NCBI GenBank assembly: GCA_017454485.1
Contig: JAFTCX010000007.1
Location: forward strand, 1 to 64,000
DNA from: Clostridia bacterium
GTDB taxonomy: Bacteria > Bacillota > Clostridia > Oscillospirales > Acutalibacteraceae
Length of the DNA: 64,000 nucleotides
Reading direction: 5' to 3'
Below, piece after piece: positions 47,759 through 56,351 of this stretch. Positions within the stretch are counted from its first letter, which is position 1, and each line of letters opens with the position of its first letter. The notes below the pieces were generated by a model, which saw nothing but the letters and a program-made list of their open reading frames with translations, ran no database searches and was not told where the DNA came from. The position numbers were made by a program, and so were the translations under genes.

Positions 47759-48928
47759 TCAGGACATCGACATCAGCCAGTCCAGATTCAGATAGCCGTA
47801 GCCCTTCGGGATCGTAAACAGGCTGTCCGGCACATCGGTCGTAAATTTGGAAATATAGATCGACTCCACGCTGCCGTCGGGGTTGACCGTGTCGCTCTGC
47901 ACCAGCTTGTCGCCGTCAAAGTAAAAGCGCACTTCGGTGCCGTCGCCGTTCTTTGTGCTCTCACAGTGATAGGTTTTTCCGTTCATTTTGACCGTGCTCT
48001 GCTTCATCGGCTGGCTCAGCTCCTGCGCAAAGCCCTTGGTCATCTCGCTGACATCCAGGTCTTCGCCGCCGAGCATTTCCTCGGTCAGTTCGGTGTACTT
48101 TTTCAGCGAAGGAATCAGAAGATAGGTCTTGCCGCTCTTGCTCTGCTGAATCATGCGGGCGCGGATGGTTCCGAGCGTCGTGTCGATAGAAACATTGCCA
48201 TTCTTCACCGCCACCGTGATCGGCTGATTTCCCAGCTCCTTGTCGTTGGTCGTGAAGGTCATCAGATAGGTGCCGTTCAAAAACGCCTTTTTATATTTGT
48301 CGATCCGGTTGCCGCTGGCTTTGTTTGCCGCGGTCTTTGCCTTGAGCAGCGCGGAATAGGCGCCCCAGAAGTTTTTGGTGCCGACCTTGGTATAAGCGCG
48401 CACAGCAAAGCGATAGGTGGTGGACGCTTTCAGGTTTTTGACCGTTGCGCTCGTGCCTTTGACGACCTTGACGCGCGTATAGGTCTTCGCGCTCTTGTTA
48501 TAGGTGTAAACCGCGTAGCCGTCCGCGCCCTTCACAGCCTTCCAGGTCAGCTTGGCGGCCGTCTTGGTCAGCTTGGCGGCGGTCAGCCCCTTCACCTTGG
48601 CGGGCACGATCTTGAATTTTACGGTTTTCGCGCCGGTATAGGCGCTGTTCTTTTTGGCGGTCACCGTCACGCTTGCGACGCCGATCTTTTTGTTGTTCGC
48701 GTAAGTGAGCGTGTAGTCTGTGCCCTTTTTGAGCGTGGTTTTGCCGACCTTGACGGTCACGGCGGGCTTTTGGGCTTTGCCGGTGTAGGAAACGGCGGAC
48801 ACGACCGCGACCGTAGCTTTGGCAAGGCTCTTTTTCCCTGCGGCAAATGCGGCAACGCTCAGGCTGGAAAGCAGCAGCATTGCGCAAAGCAGCGCCGCAA
48901 GGGTGCGTTTTGCGGTTTGGTTTTTCAT
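47759..48928 (-). CDS. Secreted Ig-like/FN3 protein, paralog of the one at 41745
   Basis: 389 residues. Signal peptide TLAALLCAMLLLSSLSVAAF; Ig-like domain about 30-115 (KPAVTVKVGKTTLKKGTDYT); FN3 about 115-200 (YRFAVRAYTKVGTKNFWGAY); C-terminal domain about 205-389 with strands alternating like those of the paralog (FLNGTYLMTFTTNDKELG, KTYLLIPSLKKYTEL, EVRFYFDGDKL, SLFTIPKGY). It lacks the Pro-Ser-Thr linker and second FN3. The C-terminal domain measures as one conserved unit in both proteins and no named family was recognised. GGAGG precedes the ATG. Confidence 0.82.
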   Translation of the reverse strand: MKNQTAKRTLAALLCAMLLLSSLSVAAFAAGKKSLAKATVAVVSAVSYTGKAQKPAVTVKVGKTTLKKGTDYTLTYANNKKIGVASVTVTAKKNSAYTGAKTVKFKIVPAKVKGLTAAKLTKTAAKLTWKAVKGADGYAVYTYNKSAKTYTRVKVVKGTSATVKNLKASTTYRFAVRAYTKVGTKNFWGAYSALLKAKTAANKASGNRIDKYKKAFLNGTYLMTFTTNDKELGNQPITVAVKNGNVSIDTTLGTIRARMIQQSKSGKTYLLIPSLKKYTELTEEMLGGEDLDVSEMTKGFAQELSQPMKQSTVKMNGKTYHCESTKNGDGTEVRFYFDGDKLVQSDTVNPDGSVESIYISKFTTDVPDSLFTIPKGYGYLNLDWLMSMS

Positions 48929-49033
48929 GAAAACTCCTCCTTTAGATTTCGAACGGTTTTTTTGAGCCGTCCTTTGTACCCATTATAGCGAAATATCATG
49001 GCGCAGGTGTGACGCGTCTGTAAAAAGATTCTT

Positions 49034-49969
49034 TCAATTTTCTGAAGAAAACCGCCGCAGCGCTTCATATTCCGATGGTGTGATTTCAACGGCGTGGCCG
49101 TGCTTGAACCCGTAAGGGAAGGTAAACTGTGCGTCTGCACGCTCAAACGCGGCGTTGCCGGCGGCCGGCGAAACAAAGGGCACATAGCCCATTTTTTCTT
49201 TTTCGCAGCCGAAAAAGTCGAGCATCAAACACCAGCGTCCGTCCGGCAGCACCAGCGTTGTGGGCGCCTCATAGGAGCCGGGCTGCGCCATCGCCTGCAT
49301 GATGGCGGTGAAATCACCGTCGTCCGCATAGGGGCCGTAAAGCGATTTGGATGTGGCATGCATCACGCCGGAGGGGTGATTGCTGTTTTTATAAAACAGG
49401 TGATAGGTGTCGCCGTGCTTGACAAGGTGGGAATCGAGAATTTCCGTCGGGCGGTCAAAAAACAGCTTCGGCCGCGTGAAGGTTTTGAAATCCTTTGTCT
49501 CGCAGGCATAGATGGACATGTGCTCAAAGTCGGTCTCCTTCACCGTGGCGCTCCAGTGCAGCAGATAGGTCTGCGTGCTTTCGTCAAAGAACACCTCCGG
49601 CGCCCACAGGCAGCCGAAGTCATCGCGGCCGAGAAAGAGCAGCTCCTGCGGCGAAAAATGCAGCAGATCGTCGCTGCGCCAAAGGGACAGGAACTTGCTG
49701 CCCTCATGGTTGAGCTTTCGCCAGTCCACGCGGTATTGGTCATCCATATAGCGCACGATGCACGCGTCGGTGGCAACCAGCACAAAGCCGCCCGTGTGCA
49801 GGCGCACAAGCTCAATGTCACGGCAGCCAAGCTCGCCCGTTGTGCAGGTCAGGATCGGCTTTCCGCCGTTGACACGCTCCCAGTCGGTGCCGTTTTTGCT
49901 GATTGCAAAATGCACCTGCTCGCCGTCGATGGTCAGTTTTTCCCGAAAATGAACGAATAAATAAGGCAT
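49034..49969 (-). CDS. Glycoside hydrolase family 43-like arabinosidase/xylosidase
   Basis: 311 residues without signal peptide, consistent with cytoplasmic cleavage of imported oligosaccharides. The five-bladed propeller pattern is visible in HFAISKNGTDWERVNGGKPIL, GCLWAPEVFFDE (central catalytic region), ATVKETDFEHMSIYACETKDF and the W-x-L-M-L-D-F segment. Acidic residues near the start (CRDIEL) and E in SYEAPTTLVL fit the GH43 triad, but exact assignment needs alignment. GAGGAG precedes the ATG eight bases after the LRR gene's stop, and it is the last gene of a transporter-LRR-GH43 operon. Confidence 0.78.
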   Translation of the reverse strand: MPYLFVHFREKLTIDGEQVHFAISKNGTDWERVNGGKPILTCTTGELGCRDIELVRLHTGGFVLVATDACIVRYMDDQYRVDWRKLNHEGSKFLSLWRSDDLLHFSPQELLFLGRDDFGCLWAPEVFFDESTQTYLLHWSATVKETDFEHMSIYACETKDFKTFTRPKLFFDRPTEILDSHLVKHGDTYHLFYKNSNHPSGVMHATSKSLYGPYADDGDFTAIMQAMAQPGSYEAPTTLVLPDGRWCLMLDFFGCEKEKMGYVPFVSPAAGNAAFERADAQFTFPYGFKHGHAVEITPSEYEALRRFSSEN

Positions 49970-49977
49970 AGGTCTCC

Positions 49978-51216
49978 TCAGCTTTCCGGCAATGTGCCAT
50001 AAAGGTTCTCACGTTCGGCGCCGTAGCGCACGGGGACATTCTTCGGCAGCAGTCCGCCGGACATCTGCGGGCGCCACTGATCGCCGAGCGTCGTCTGCGC
50101 ACGGAAGGCGTCCTCCCCCAGCGCGGTGTAGATCCCAGTAATCCCCTTCATCTCACCGTCCTGCTGATAGCAGGTGTCCCAAAACGCGTGGTGGCCGATG
50201 AAGGTCAGTGCCGCGGGGAGATACAGATAAGACAGCGCCTGATCGCCGGTGAACGCGTCGGAGCCGATGCTGACAAGGGAATCCGGCAGCGAGGACTTGA
50301 GTGTCTGCATCCCGTCCGTCACCGCGGCCGCAGCTTCGGTCGGTTCGCCGGTGTAGGAACAGATGGTTTCCAGCGACGTGCATTTGAACAGCGCCATGGT
50401 CTCGATCTCCTCCAGCCCCTCCGGCAGATACAGCGCCGTCAGGTTCGCGTAGTTGAGCGCCGTCGCGCCGATGACCTTGACCGTTGCGGGCAGCACATAG
50501 GTGCGCACGTCGCGGTTGTACTGTTCAAAAAACGCCGCGTCATAGGTTGCGGTCGGACCCCAAAGCTCGTCCATGGGCTTGCCGTTTTCGTCTTTGAGGT
50601 CAGTGTAGCCGTATTCTTCGCGCAGATATTGGTCGCGGTCGATCGGATAACACACCACGCGCGTGCAGTCTTTCGTATACAAAACGCCGTCGATGTCGCA
50701 ATATGCCGGGTTTTCTTCGTCCACAGTGATCTTCTGCAGCGCCCAGCAGCTATAAAATGCCGTTGGCGAAATGTCGGTCACGGTTTTACCGATTTGAATT
50801 TCGGTGAGCTTCTCATCGCAGTTGAACGCAAAATCGCGAATGGCCGAAACAGGGGTCTGCCCGTCGTCTGCAAAAGCGACCGTCAGCTCTTTCAGCGTGC
50901 CGTTGTTGGAAAACTTTGTGAGCGCGGCGGTGCCGTCGTCAAGGCGCTCAAAAGCAAACAGCTCGCTGTGCACGGCGCGCAGGCTGAAAAAGATGGCAAG
51001 ACCGATCGCCACCAGCAGCACAAGCACAACAATAATCTTTTTGCGGCGGAAGTTCTTGATGGGCTTTCCGATGCGCGGAGTCTGCAAGCCATCGATCTGA
51101 TAGGTCCAGATCTCGTCCTCGGGGATGTCGAGCGTATAGGGCGCGGCCTGCGCGGCCTCCTCTTTGGCTTCCTGCGCCAAAAAATCGTCCTTTTCGTTCG
51201 TCTTTTTTTCGCTCAT
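49978..51216 (-). CDS. Single-pass membrane protein with extracellular LRR_5 domain
   Basis: 412 residues from the ATG at 51216 (GGAGGTG upstream). The ATG overlaps the stop of the transporter gene by four bases (ATGA). A cytoplasmic N-terminus of about 75 residues with acidic and Pro-rich parts is followed by a membrane helix (KKIIVVLVLLVAIGLAIFFSL) and then external LRR_5-type repeats (about 115-400) interrupted by a non-repeat insert. The position inside a sugar-transport/GH43 operon suggests a cell-surface sensor or binding partner for the carrier. This is inference. Confidence 0.8.
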   Translation of the reverse strand: MSEKKTNEKDDFLAQEAKEEAAQAAPYTLDIPEDEIWTYQIDGLQTPRIGKPIKNFRRKKIIVVLVLLVAIGLAIFFSLRAVHSELFAFERLDDGTAALTKFSNNGTLKELTVAFADDGQTPVSAIRDFAFNCDEKLTEIQIGKTVTDISPTAFYSCWALQKITVDEENPAYCDIDGVLYTKDCTRVVCYPIDRDQYLREEYGYTDLKDENGKPMDELWGPTATYDAAFFEQYNRDVRTYVLPATVKVIGATALNYANLTALYLPEGLEEIETMALFKCTSLETICSYTGEPTEAAAAVTDGMQTLKSSLPDSLVSIGSDAFTGDQALSYLYLPAALTFIGHHAFWDTCYQQDGEMKGITGIYTALGEDAFRAQTTLGDQWRPQMSGGLLPKNVPVRYGAERENLYGTLPES

Positions 51217-53018
51217 GACAGCACCTCCGATTCCACAGCTTCCGCAGCCGGTTCCACCGCTTCCCCGTCCGCTTCCGCTTCCATCTGCCGCCGTGTGACC
51301 TCCTCGCGCCGGCGCAGCACCTCCATGACCTTGAACTGCTTGTCGTCGGTGTAATCCCAAAGCAGATACGGCAGCGTCATGAGCAGATAGCCGACGATGT
51401 CGATGAGGATGGGGATGACAATGATCTTTGCGCGCGCGGGGTCATAAAACAGCACATCCCAGTTGCTGTTGAAGCCAAAGCGCAGCAGCAGCAGCGGAAT
51501 AATCAGGCCGATGAACGAGGTGATCGGGCCGGTGAACCAGCCGAACACGCCGGAAAAATTCTCCAGCCGTTCGCCGGAAAGATACATCTGATAGTCGTTG
51601 ATGCGCACATCCATGTCGCGCTGCGCGGTGATGGGCACGGTTTTGCACATCTCCATCAAAAACAGCGTCACCACACAGATCGCGCCGCAAAGCGTGACGT
51701 GTTCTTTGCAAAGCAGAATGGACAGCACAATCACGGTGTTGCCGAGCGCGCAGGAGAGCTGATAAAAGATTTGGAGCTGCTTATAGGAAAAGCGTTTGAG
51801 GAAATAGGGCGAGAGCAGATCGGGCGGTGTGCCGGCGAACTGCACGAGCATGACGATCAAGCTGTAAAGCAGACCGCTCAGACGGAAGGTGTAAAGATAC
51901 AAAATCGTGGTGAACGCAAGCATCCCGTTGCCCAGGGAATCGAACAGGCCGACGACCGTGTTGATCCATTTGTATTTGTTGCTCATCACGCCGAACATGC
52001 CGTCCCAGAATTTGATTTCGACCTTCTTTTCCAGCGGCGGCTGGGGAATGCGTTCCTTGACGCGGCCGGCAAAGATCAGCGTCAGCGCGACAGCCACGGT
52101 GAAGGTGATCGGGATGATATAGCGAAACAGGTTGATATCCGCCCATTTATAGCGCAGCATACCGATAAAGATCGGCAGCACCAGCGCGAGGATGGAGTTG
52201 AACAGATGGGAAATCTTGATCGGATAGGAGCGCACCAGAATACGCTCGCGCACATTCGGGCTGATATTCATCGCCACCGTCTCCATCTGCACGGGCACAT
52301 TCGTTGCAAAGCCGAACATTCCGTAGATGGCAAACAGAAGGTTCGCCACCCAGACGCGGGTCACAACGTCGGGGATGTTGTAAAACGGCAGCCAGCCGAT
52401 CAAAAAGACCATGATGCACTTCGGCACCGCGTCGCAGTACAGACTGTATTTATAGCGGCCGAACTTCGGAATCAGCCGCTTGCGCCAAAAGATGTTGCGC
52501 AGACCGACATAGCCGTTGAAGAAGATGTGCGTGCCGAGAATCTTGAACGCCGAAGCGCAGCTCACGCCCTCCAGTCCGTTCATAAAGGTGACGAAGCGCC
52601 CGCTCTGGTCAAACAGCAGCGACCAGTCGAGAATAATCATGGAAAGGCCGACGATCACCAGCAGCAGATAGATGCCGTTGAGCTTTCGCTCCGTTTTTTT
52701 CGGCAAAAAGCCGAGGTTGTCACATACGAACCACCAGATCAGCGTCCAGATGTAGCCCAGCGGCATATTGATGATATTGATGATCGAAAACGTGAGGTAC
52801 GGCAGCTTATAATGATACATCATCAAATAGCATGAGGCGGCAAACGCGATGTATTCCAGCGTTTTTGTGCCCGCGTAGTTGCTGCCGACCGAAACCACAA
52901 CGTCCTTATACTCCTTATAAGGCACATACTTTCCCGGCGCCGGAGTGTTCCAGTGGGTTTTGATCTCGTGCAGCAGCCCCTTGACCTTGCCGCCGAAGCC
53001 GCTCTTGTTTTCTTCCAT
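51213..53018 (-). CDS. Major-facilitator (GPH-like) transporter with extended N- and C-termini
   Basis: 601 residues from the ATG at 53018, eight to nine bases after AAGGAA. About twelve membrane segments between residues 55 and 560. A cytoplasmic N-terminal extension of about 50 residues precedes them, and a charged C-terminal helix rich in Glu and Arg follows. The sequence is only distantly like MelB/GPH carriers, and the loop motifs are weak. Substrate is unknown, but the operon with GH43 and the nearby GH30 point to plant-polysaccharide oligosaccharides. Confidence 0.75.
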   Translation of the reverse strand: MEENKSGFGGKVKGLLHEIKTHWNTPAPGKYVPYKEYKDVVVSVGSNYAGTKTLEYIAFAASCYLMMYHYKLPYLTFSIINIINMPLGYIWTLIWWFVCDNLGFLPKKTERKLNGIYLLLVIVGLSMIILDWSLLFDQSGRFVTFMNGLEGVSCASAFKILGTHIFFNGYVGLRNIFWRKRLIPKFGRYKYSLYCDAVPKCIMVFLIGWLPFYNIPDVVTRVWVANLLFAIYGMFGFATNVPVQMETVAMNISPNVRERILVRSYPIKISHLFNSILALVLPIFIGMLRYKWADINLFRYIIPITFTVAVALTLIFAGRVKERIPQPPLEKKVEIKFWDGMFGVMSNKYKWINTVVGLFDSLGNGMLAFTTILYLYTFRLSGLLYSLIVMLVQFAGTPPDLLSPYFLKRFSYKQLQIFYQLSCALGNTVIVLSILLCKEHVTLCGAICVVTLFLMEMCKTVPITAQRDMDVRINDYQMYLSGERLENFSGVFGWFTGPITSFIGLIIPLLLLRFGFNSNWDVLFYDPARAKIIVIPILIDIVGYLLMTLPYLLWDYTDDKQFKVMEVLRRREEVTRRQMEAEADGEAVEPAAEAVESEVLS

Positions 53019-53136
53019 TGCAGCGTTTCCTTCTTTCGGTTGTTTGTTTTCAACAGAATCAGAGAAGATTCTATGAATACTATAGAGGAAATTCACCAAA
53101 TTGTCAAGCAAAAGAGACGGAAAACAAAAGTCTACT

Positions 53137-53170
53137 GAAAAAGAAAAACGACCCGGATGGATCGTTTCCC
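53137..53170 (-). terminator. Terminator after the beta-helix gene (copy of 54658-54689)
   Basis: AAACGA/TCGTTT hairpin with a T-rich run on the minus strand. 30 of 32 bases match the terminator at 54658-54689 beyond the tRNA. Confidence 0.8.
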
Positions 53171-53189
53171 TTAAAACAGTATTTCGCTG

Positions 53190-54596
53190 TTATTTATGCA
53201 GTCCGAACAGCGCTAAAATGTCATGGAAAAGCTGAATGAAAAAGCCGAACAGTCCGTCATGGGTCTGGCCGCAATACTTGCAGCTGCCGCGCTGCGGCTC
53301 CACTTCCTGCGGCTCAAACGGCTGGGGTTCCTCCGGCTGGGGTTCCTCAGGGTGGGGTTCCTCCGGCTGAGGTTCCTCCGGCTGGGGCAGCTTTTCCGTT
53401 GTGATATTCGCCAGCTCTTCGGTTCCGTTCTCGTCTGCGTAATTCTTCCCGCAGGAAATGCAGTGATAATGCGCCACGGTGCCTTCCGCTTCGACCGTTG
53501 CTTTTTGCTCCGGAACATAGGTCAGACTGTGCACGATGATCCCCTCATCCACAAACGTGCGATAAGTACGGTTTGCATTCAACCGATCTTCATTGACCAG
53601 CAGTCGGATGAATGCGCCGCTTCCGGTCGTGGGGCCGTCATAGAGCGTATTGTCCGTATCATCTCTGAAGTCCATGCGCATATTCGTTACAGTGGCGTTG
53701 AAGTTGCTGTTGCCGACTTTGAAGCCGGTGCAGTTGCCGCCCTCACCGCTCCACCAGAACGCGGTACAGTTGTCATAGATGCTGCGGCCGCTTCCGGTGA
53801 TCTTGAATGCAGTCTGGAACTGATCGCTGTAACAGTGGGTGAAAAGGTTGTTGGTGCTCTCCTCAACAAAACCGCAGGAACCCTTATACTGATTCCAGCT
53901 GATGTTGAACAGCGGATGAATGTTGGTCAGACTGTTGCCGTTGGAATGGACGATCACACCCGTGCGCACGCCGGCAATGCGGGCGTTGGTAACAGTGTTG
54001 TCATGTCCCTCGATCTTGATTCCGACGGAGTTTGCCGTGCCGGCTCCAAAGATGTTGATGTCTCTGATATCCGCGTCGGAAGAACCGGAGTTTGCGCCGT
54101 ACTTGATATGCAGACCCACAATGGTGTTTTTGATGGACGTGTTCTGCACCTTGGTTTCCCGGCCGGAATCAATGCTCACGCCGTTTGCGACCTTATTTCC
54201 GTCAATAACGCCGCCGGTCAGGGAGTAGTTGCTGCCGACCTTTTTTATCGTATTGTAAGGATCTTTTCCGCCCAGCGCGATCAGCGCGCCGCCTGTGAAT
54301 CCGCTGGTTGCGCGAATGACCGCATAGTTTGTCAACTGCAGATCAACGCTTTTGGCGGGATCGGCAGGCGTGCGCAGCGGATGGGAGAGCAGATAGACGC
54401 CGTCGGGGAAATAAATGGTGCGGTTAGGGTTTGCGTCGATGACGGCCTGCAGCGCGTCCGCAACGTCTTTGCCGGTATCTGCGGCAACATAGTCCGTGAC
54501 ACAAACGGTCCCGGGCATTGCAAAAGCAACCGTGCACGTCGGCACGATCATGGTAAGGACCAGAAGCACAGAGAGGATCGTTTTCAGCTTTGACAT
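53190..54596 (-). CDS. Secreted right-handed beta-helix (pectate-lyase-3-like) protein with C-terminal tail signature
   Basis: 468 residues from the ATG at 54596. A signal peptide (KLKTILSVLLVLTMIVPTCT) is followed by a parallel beta-helix domain (about 40-360). Its start, VADALQAVIDANPNRTIYFPDGVYLL, matches pectate-lyase-3 type proteins, and coils with N-x-I/V turns follow. A Cys/His module (CISCGK) and a PEEPQ proline-glutamate linker precede the end: CKYCGQTHDGLFG plus FFIQLFHDILALFGLHK. This is the cleanest copy of the shared surface tail. Catalytic residues could not be assigned, so it may be a phage-tailspike-like or glycan-binding protein. Confidence 0.85.
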   Translation of the reverse strand: MSKLKTILSVLLVLTMIVPTCTVAFAMPGTVCVTDYVAADTGKDVADALQAVIDANPNRTIYFPDGVYLLSHPLRTPADPAKSVDLQLTNYAVIRATSGFTGGALIALGGKDPYNTIKKVGSNYSLTGGVIDGNKVANGVSIDSGRETKVQNTSIKNTIVGLHIKYGANSGSSDADIRDINIFGAGTANSVGIKIEGHDNTVTNARIAGVRTGVIVHSNGNSLTNIHPLFNISWNQYKGSCGFVEESTNNLFTHCYSDQFQTAFKITGSGRSIYDNCTAFWWSGEGGNCTGFKVGNSNFNATVTNMRMDFRDDTDNTLYDGPTTGSGAFIRLLVNEDRLNANRTYRTFVDEGIIVHSLTYVPEQKATVEAEGTVAHYHCISCGKNYADENGTEELANITTEKLPQPEEPQPEEPHPEEPQPEEPQPFEPQEVEPQRGSCKYCGQTHDGLFGFFIQLFHDILALFGLHK

Positions 54597-54657
54597 GGAG
54601 ATCATCCTTTCTTTTTTCTCAAAAACATTATAGCGCAACGGGCAAAAATGTCAACAA

Positions 54658-54689
54658 GAAAAAGAAAAACGACCCGATTGGATCGTTTC
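54658..54689 (-). terminator. Terminator after tRNA-Arg
   Basis: The hairpin AAACGA...TCGTTT with T-rich tail on the minus strand ends the tRNA transcript. It is nearly identical to the copy at 53137. Confidence 0.8.
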
Positions 54690-54693
54690 TCTG

Positions 54694-54770
54694 TGGCGCG
54701 CTGCGAGGGACTCGAACCCCCGACCTTTTGGTTCGTAGCCAAACACTCTATCCAGCTGAGCTAGCAGCGC
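54694..54770 (-). tRNA. tRNA-Arg (anticodon ACG)
   Basis: On the minus strand a complete cloverleaf reads GCGCTGC acceptor, TAGCTCAGCTGG D-arm, anticodon stem TTTGG/CCAAA with loop CTACGAA (ACG), and T-arm GGTTCGAGTCC. CCA is encoded. ACG is normally deaminated to ICG by TadA and reads CGU, CGC and CGA. No integrase lies beside it. Confidence 0.95.
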
Positions 54771-54880
54771 ATTTGTTTTTGCCAAAGTATACTACCACAA
54801 ACCGAAAGGAATGTCAAGGGGTCTGCGCAAATTTTTTTATCTTTTCCGAAAAAGAAACAGCGAAGGCAGGAAATGCGGCA

Positions 54881-56266
54881 TCACACGGGCCGCAGCACCA
54901 CGGTCGTCACGCTCACCGCAGGCAGCGTCAACGTCGGCAGCGCCGCACCGCTGTAGGTATGTGCCAGGTGGTGTTCGGCGTCGGTTGTAAAAATCTCCAT
55001 TTCCCGCCCGTGCAAAAGCATCTGCACCTCGCACGCCGCACCTGTGTTTGAGAGCACCAGCACCGTCGCGCCGTCGGGCCGCCGGAACGCGCAGGGTGTG
55101 ACGGCTGCCGTTTCGTTCGCTGTCATTTCACAGCCGATGCAGCTCGAGCCGGCCGGCACAAAGCGGGAAAAATGTCCCAGCGCGTCAAAGCGATAGGTCG
55201 CCGCATAGCGGGAAAAATCATTGCTTGCGGTGAACAGCCCGTCGCTGTAATCGCGGCCGTCCTCCTGCAGCCAGGTCTGGTTCACGGCAACCCACGACGT
55301 CCAGCTTTGCGCGCGCGACGCCGCAAGGTCCTGCGCGATGACCGCCGCCATCAGCGCCGCCGCCATCGGATCGTCCGTCGGGTGCTTGTTCGGCAGCTCG
55401 CACCACTCCGTCATATCCAGCGGCACAGAAGAGAACCGTTGCGCATAAAACCAGTCGCCGAGCTGCGTCTTTGCCGACGCGTCGCCGTCCGCCCAGTAGC
55501 TGTGATAGGCAAACGAGCCGAGATTGCGCAAAATGACCGGGTCGGCGGCCAGCGCCGTAAAGTATTCCCGCGTTTTTTCGCCGATCTCTCCGCTTTCCGG
55601 CGCGGCAAGAAGCACGGGAAGCGCGCGTTTTTCGATCTCTTCGGCAAACAGATGCAGCAGCCGCACGACCTGCTGCGTTTCATAGTGACAGCCCTCCTGC
55701 CGCACATCGTCGCCGCCCCATTTCCACTGCGGCTCATTGATCGGCGAAATCAGCTTTACCGGCACGCCCTTGGACAAAAAATACTCCGTGACCGTCAAAA
55801 AGGAATCCACAAACCGCCCGAAGCAGTCCTCGCGCAAATTGCAGCAGTGCGGCACAAGGCCGCCGCTGCTTTCGCCGGAAACGGTCATGCTGTAGTGCGG
55901 GCTGTTGGCAAAGAGCACGACCGTGTCCACACAGCCGTGGCTGAGCGCTTCAAACAGCGCCGCCTGTGCGTTTTGATCGCGCGAAAAATCAAAGTGCCCT
56001 TCCCCGGTTTCACTGTCGAGAACAAAAAAGCTTTCCGTCAGTCGCCACGGGTTTTGCACACGCTCATGCTTTGGATTGACGCCGCCGCCGACGTTGTAGC
56101 GGTAGATGTTCAGCCCGAGTCCTTGCTTGCTGTAGAGCCGGCGCAAAAGATCGCGCCGTTTTTCCGGGTCGGATAGCTGCGGACTCCACCAGCAGGCAGA
56201 AGTGCCAAAGCCGCTGATGCGCTGGCGCCGGTCTTGCGGATGCAGAGTGAGGGACAGAGCGTTCAT
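54881..56266 (-). CDS. Glycoside hydrolase family 30-like enzyme
   Basis: 461 residues from the ATG at 56266 (GGAGGTG upstream), no signal peptide. A (beta/alpha)8 barrel with E178 in SPINEPQW as the expected acid/base and E287 in LDMTEWCEL as the nucleophile. Other signs are FGTSACWW, RYNVGGG and a C-terminal beta domain. GH30 enzymes act on beta-1,6-glucan, xylan or glucosyl/xylosyl linkages. It lies minus-strand downstream of alaA, separated by a terminator. Together with GH43 and the transporter it suggests a region for plant-fibre sugars, though each is in its own transcript. Confidence 0.85.
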   Translation of the reverse strand: MNALSLTLHPQDRRQRISGFGTSACWWSPQLSDPEKRRDLLRRLYSKQGLGLNIYRYNVGGGVNPKHERVQNPWRLTESFFVLDSETGEGHFDFSRDQNAQAALFEALSHGCVDTVVLFANSPHYSMTVSGESSGGLVPHCCNLREDCFGRFVDSFLTVTEYFLSKGVPVKLISPINEPQWKWGGDDVRQEGCHYETQQVVRLLHLFAEEIEKRALPVLLAAPESGEIGEKTREYFTALAADPVILRNLGSFAYHSYWADGDASAKTQLGDWFYAQRFSSVPLDMTEWCELPNKHPTDDPMAAALMAAVIAQDLAASRAQSWTSWVAVNQTWLQEDGRDYSDGLFTASNDFSRYAATYRFDALGHFSRFVPAGSSCIGCEMTANETAAVTPCAFRRPDGATVLVLSNTGAACEVQMLLHGREMEIFTTDAEHHLAHTYSGAALPTLTLPAVSVTTVVLRPV

Positions 56267-56310
56267 AAGGGACACCTCCGAGGGATATGCTATGCGCAAT
56301 TCCAAATGAA

Positions 56311-56348
56311 AAAGGGCTTAGACGCCATGTGCGGCATCCGAGCCCTTT
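56311..56348 (-). terminator. Terminator after alaA
   Basis: AAAGGGCT (56311-56318) pairs with AGCCCTTT (56341-56348), with a T-run on the minus strand. Confidence 0.75.
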
Positions 56349-56351
56349 GTC

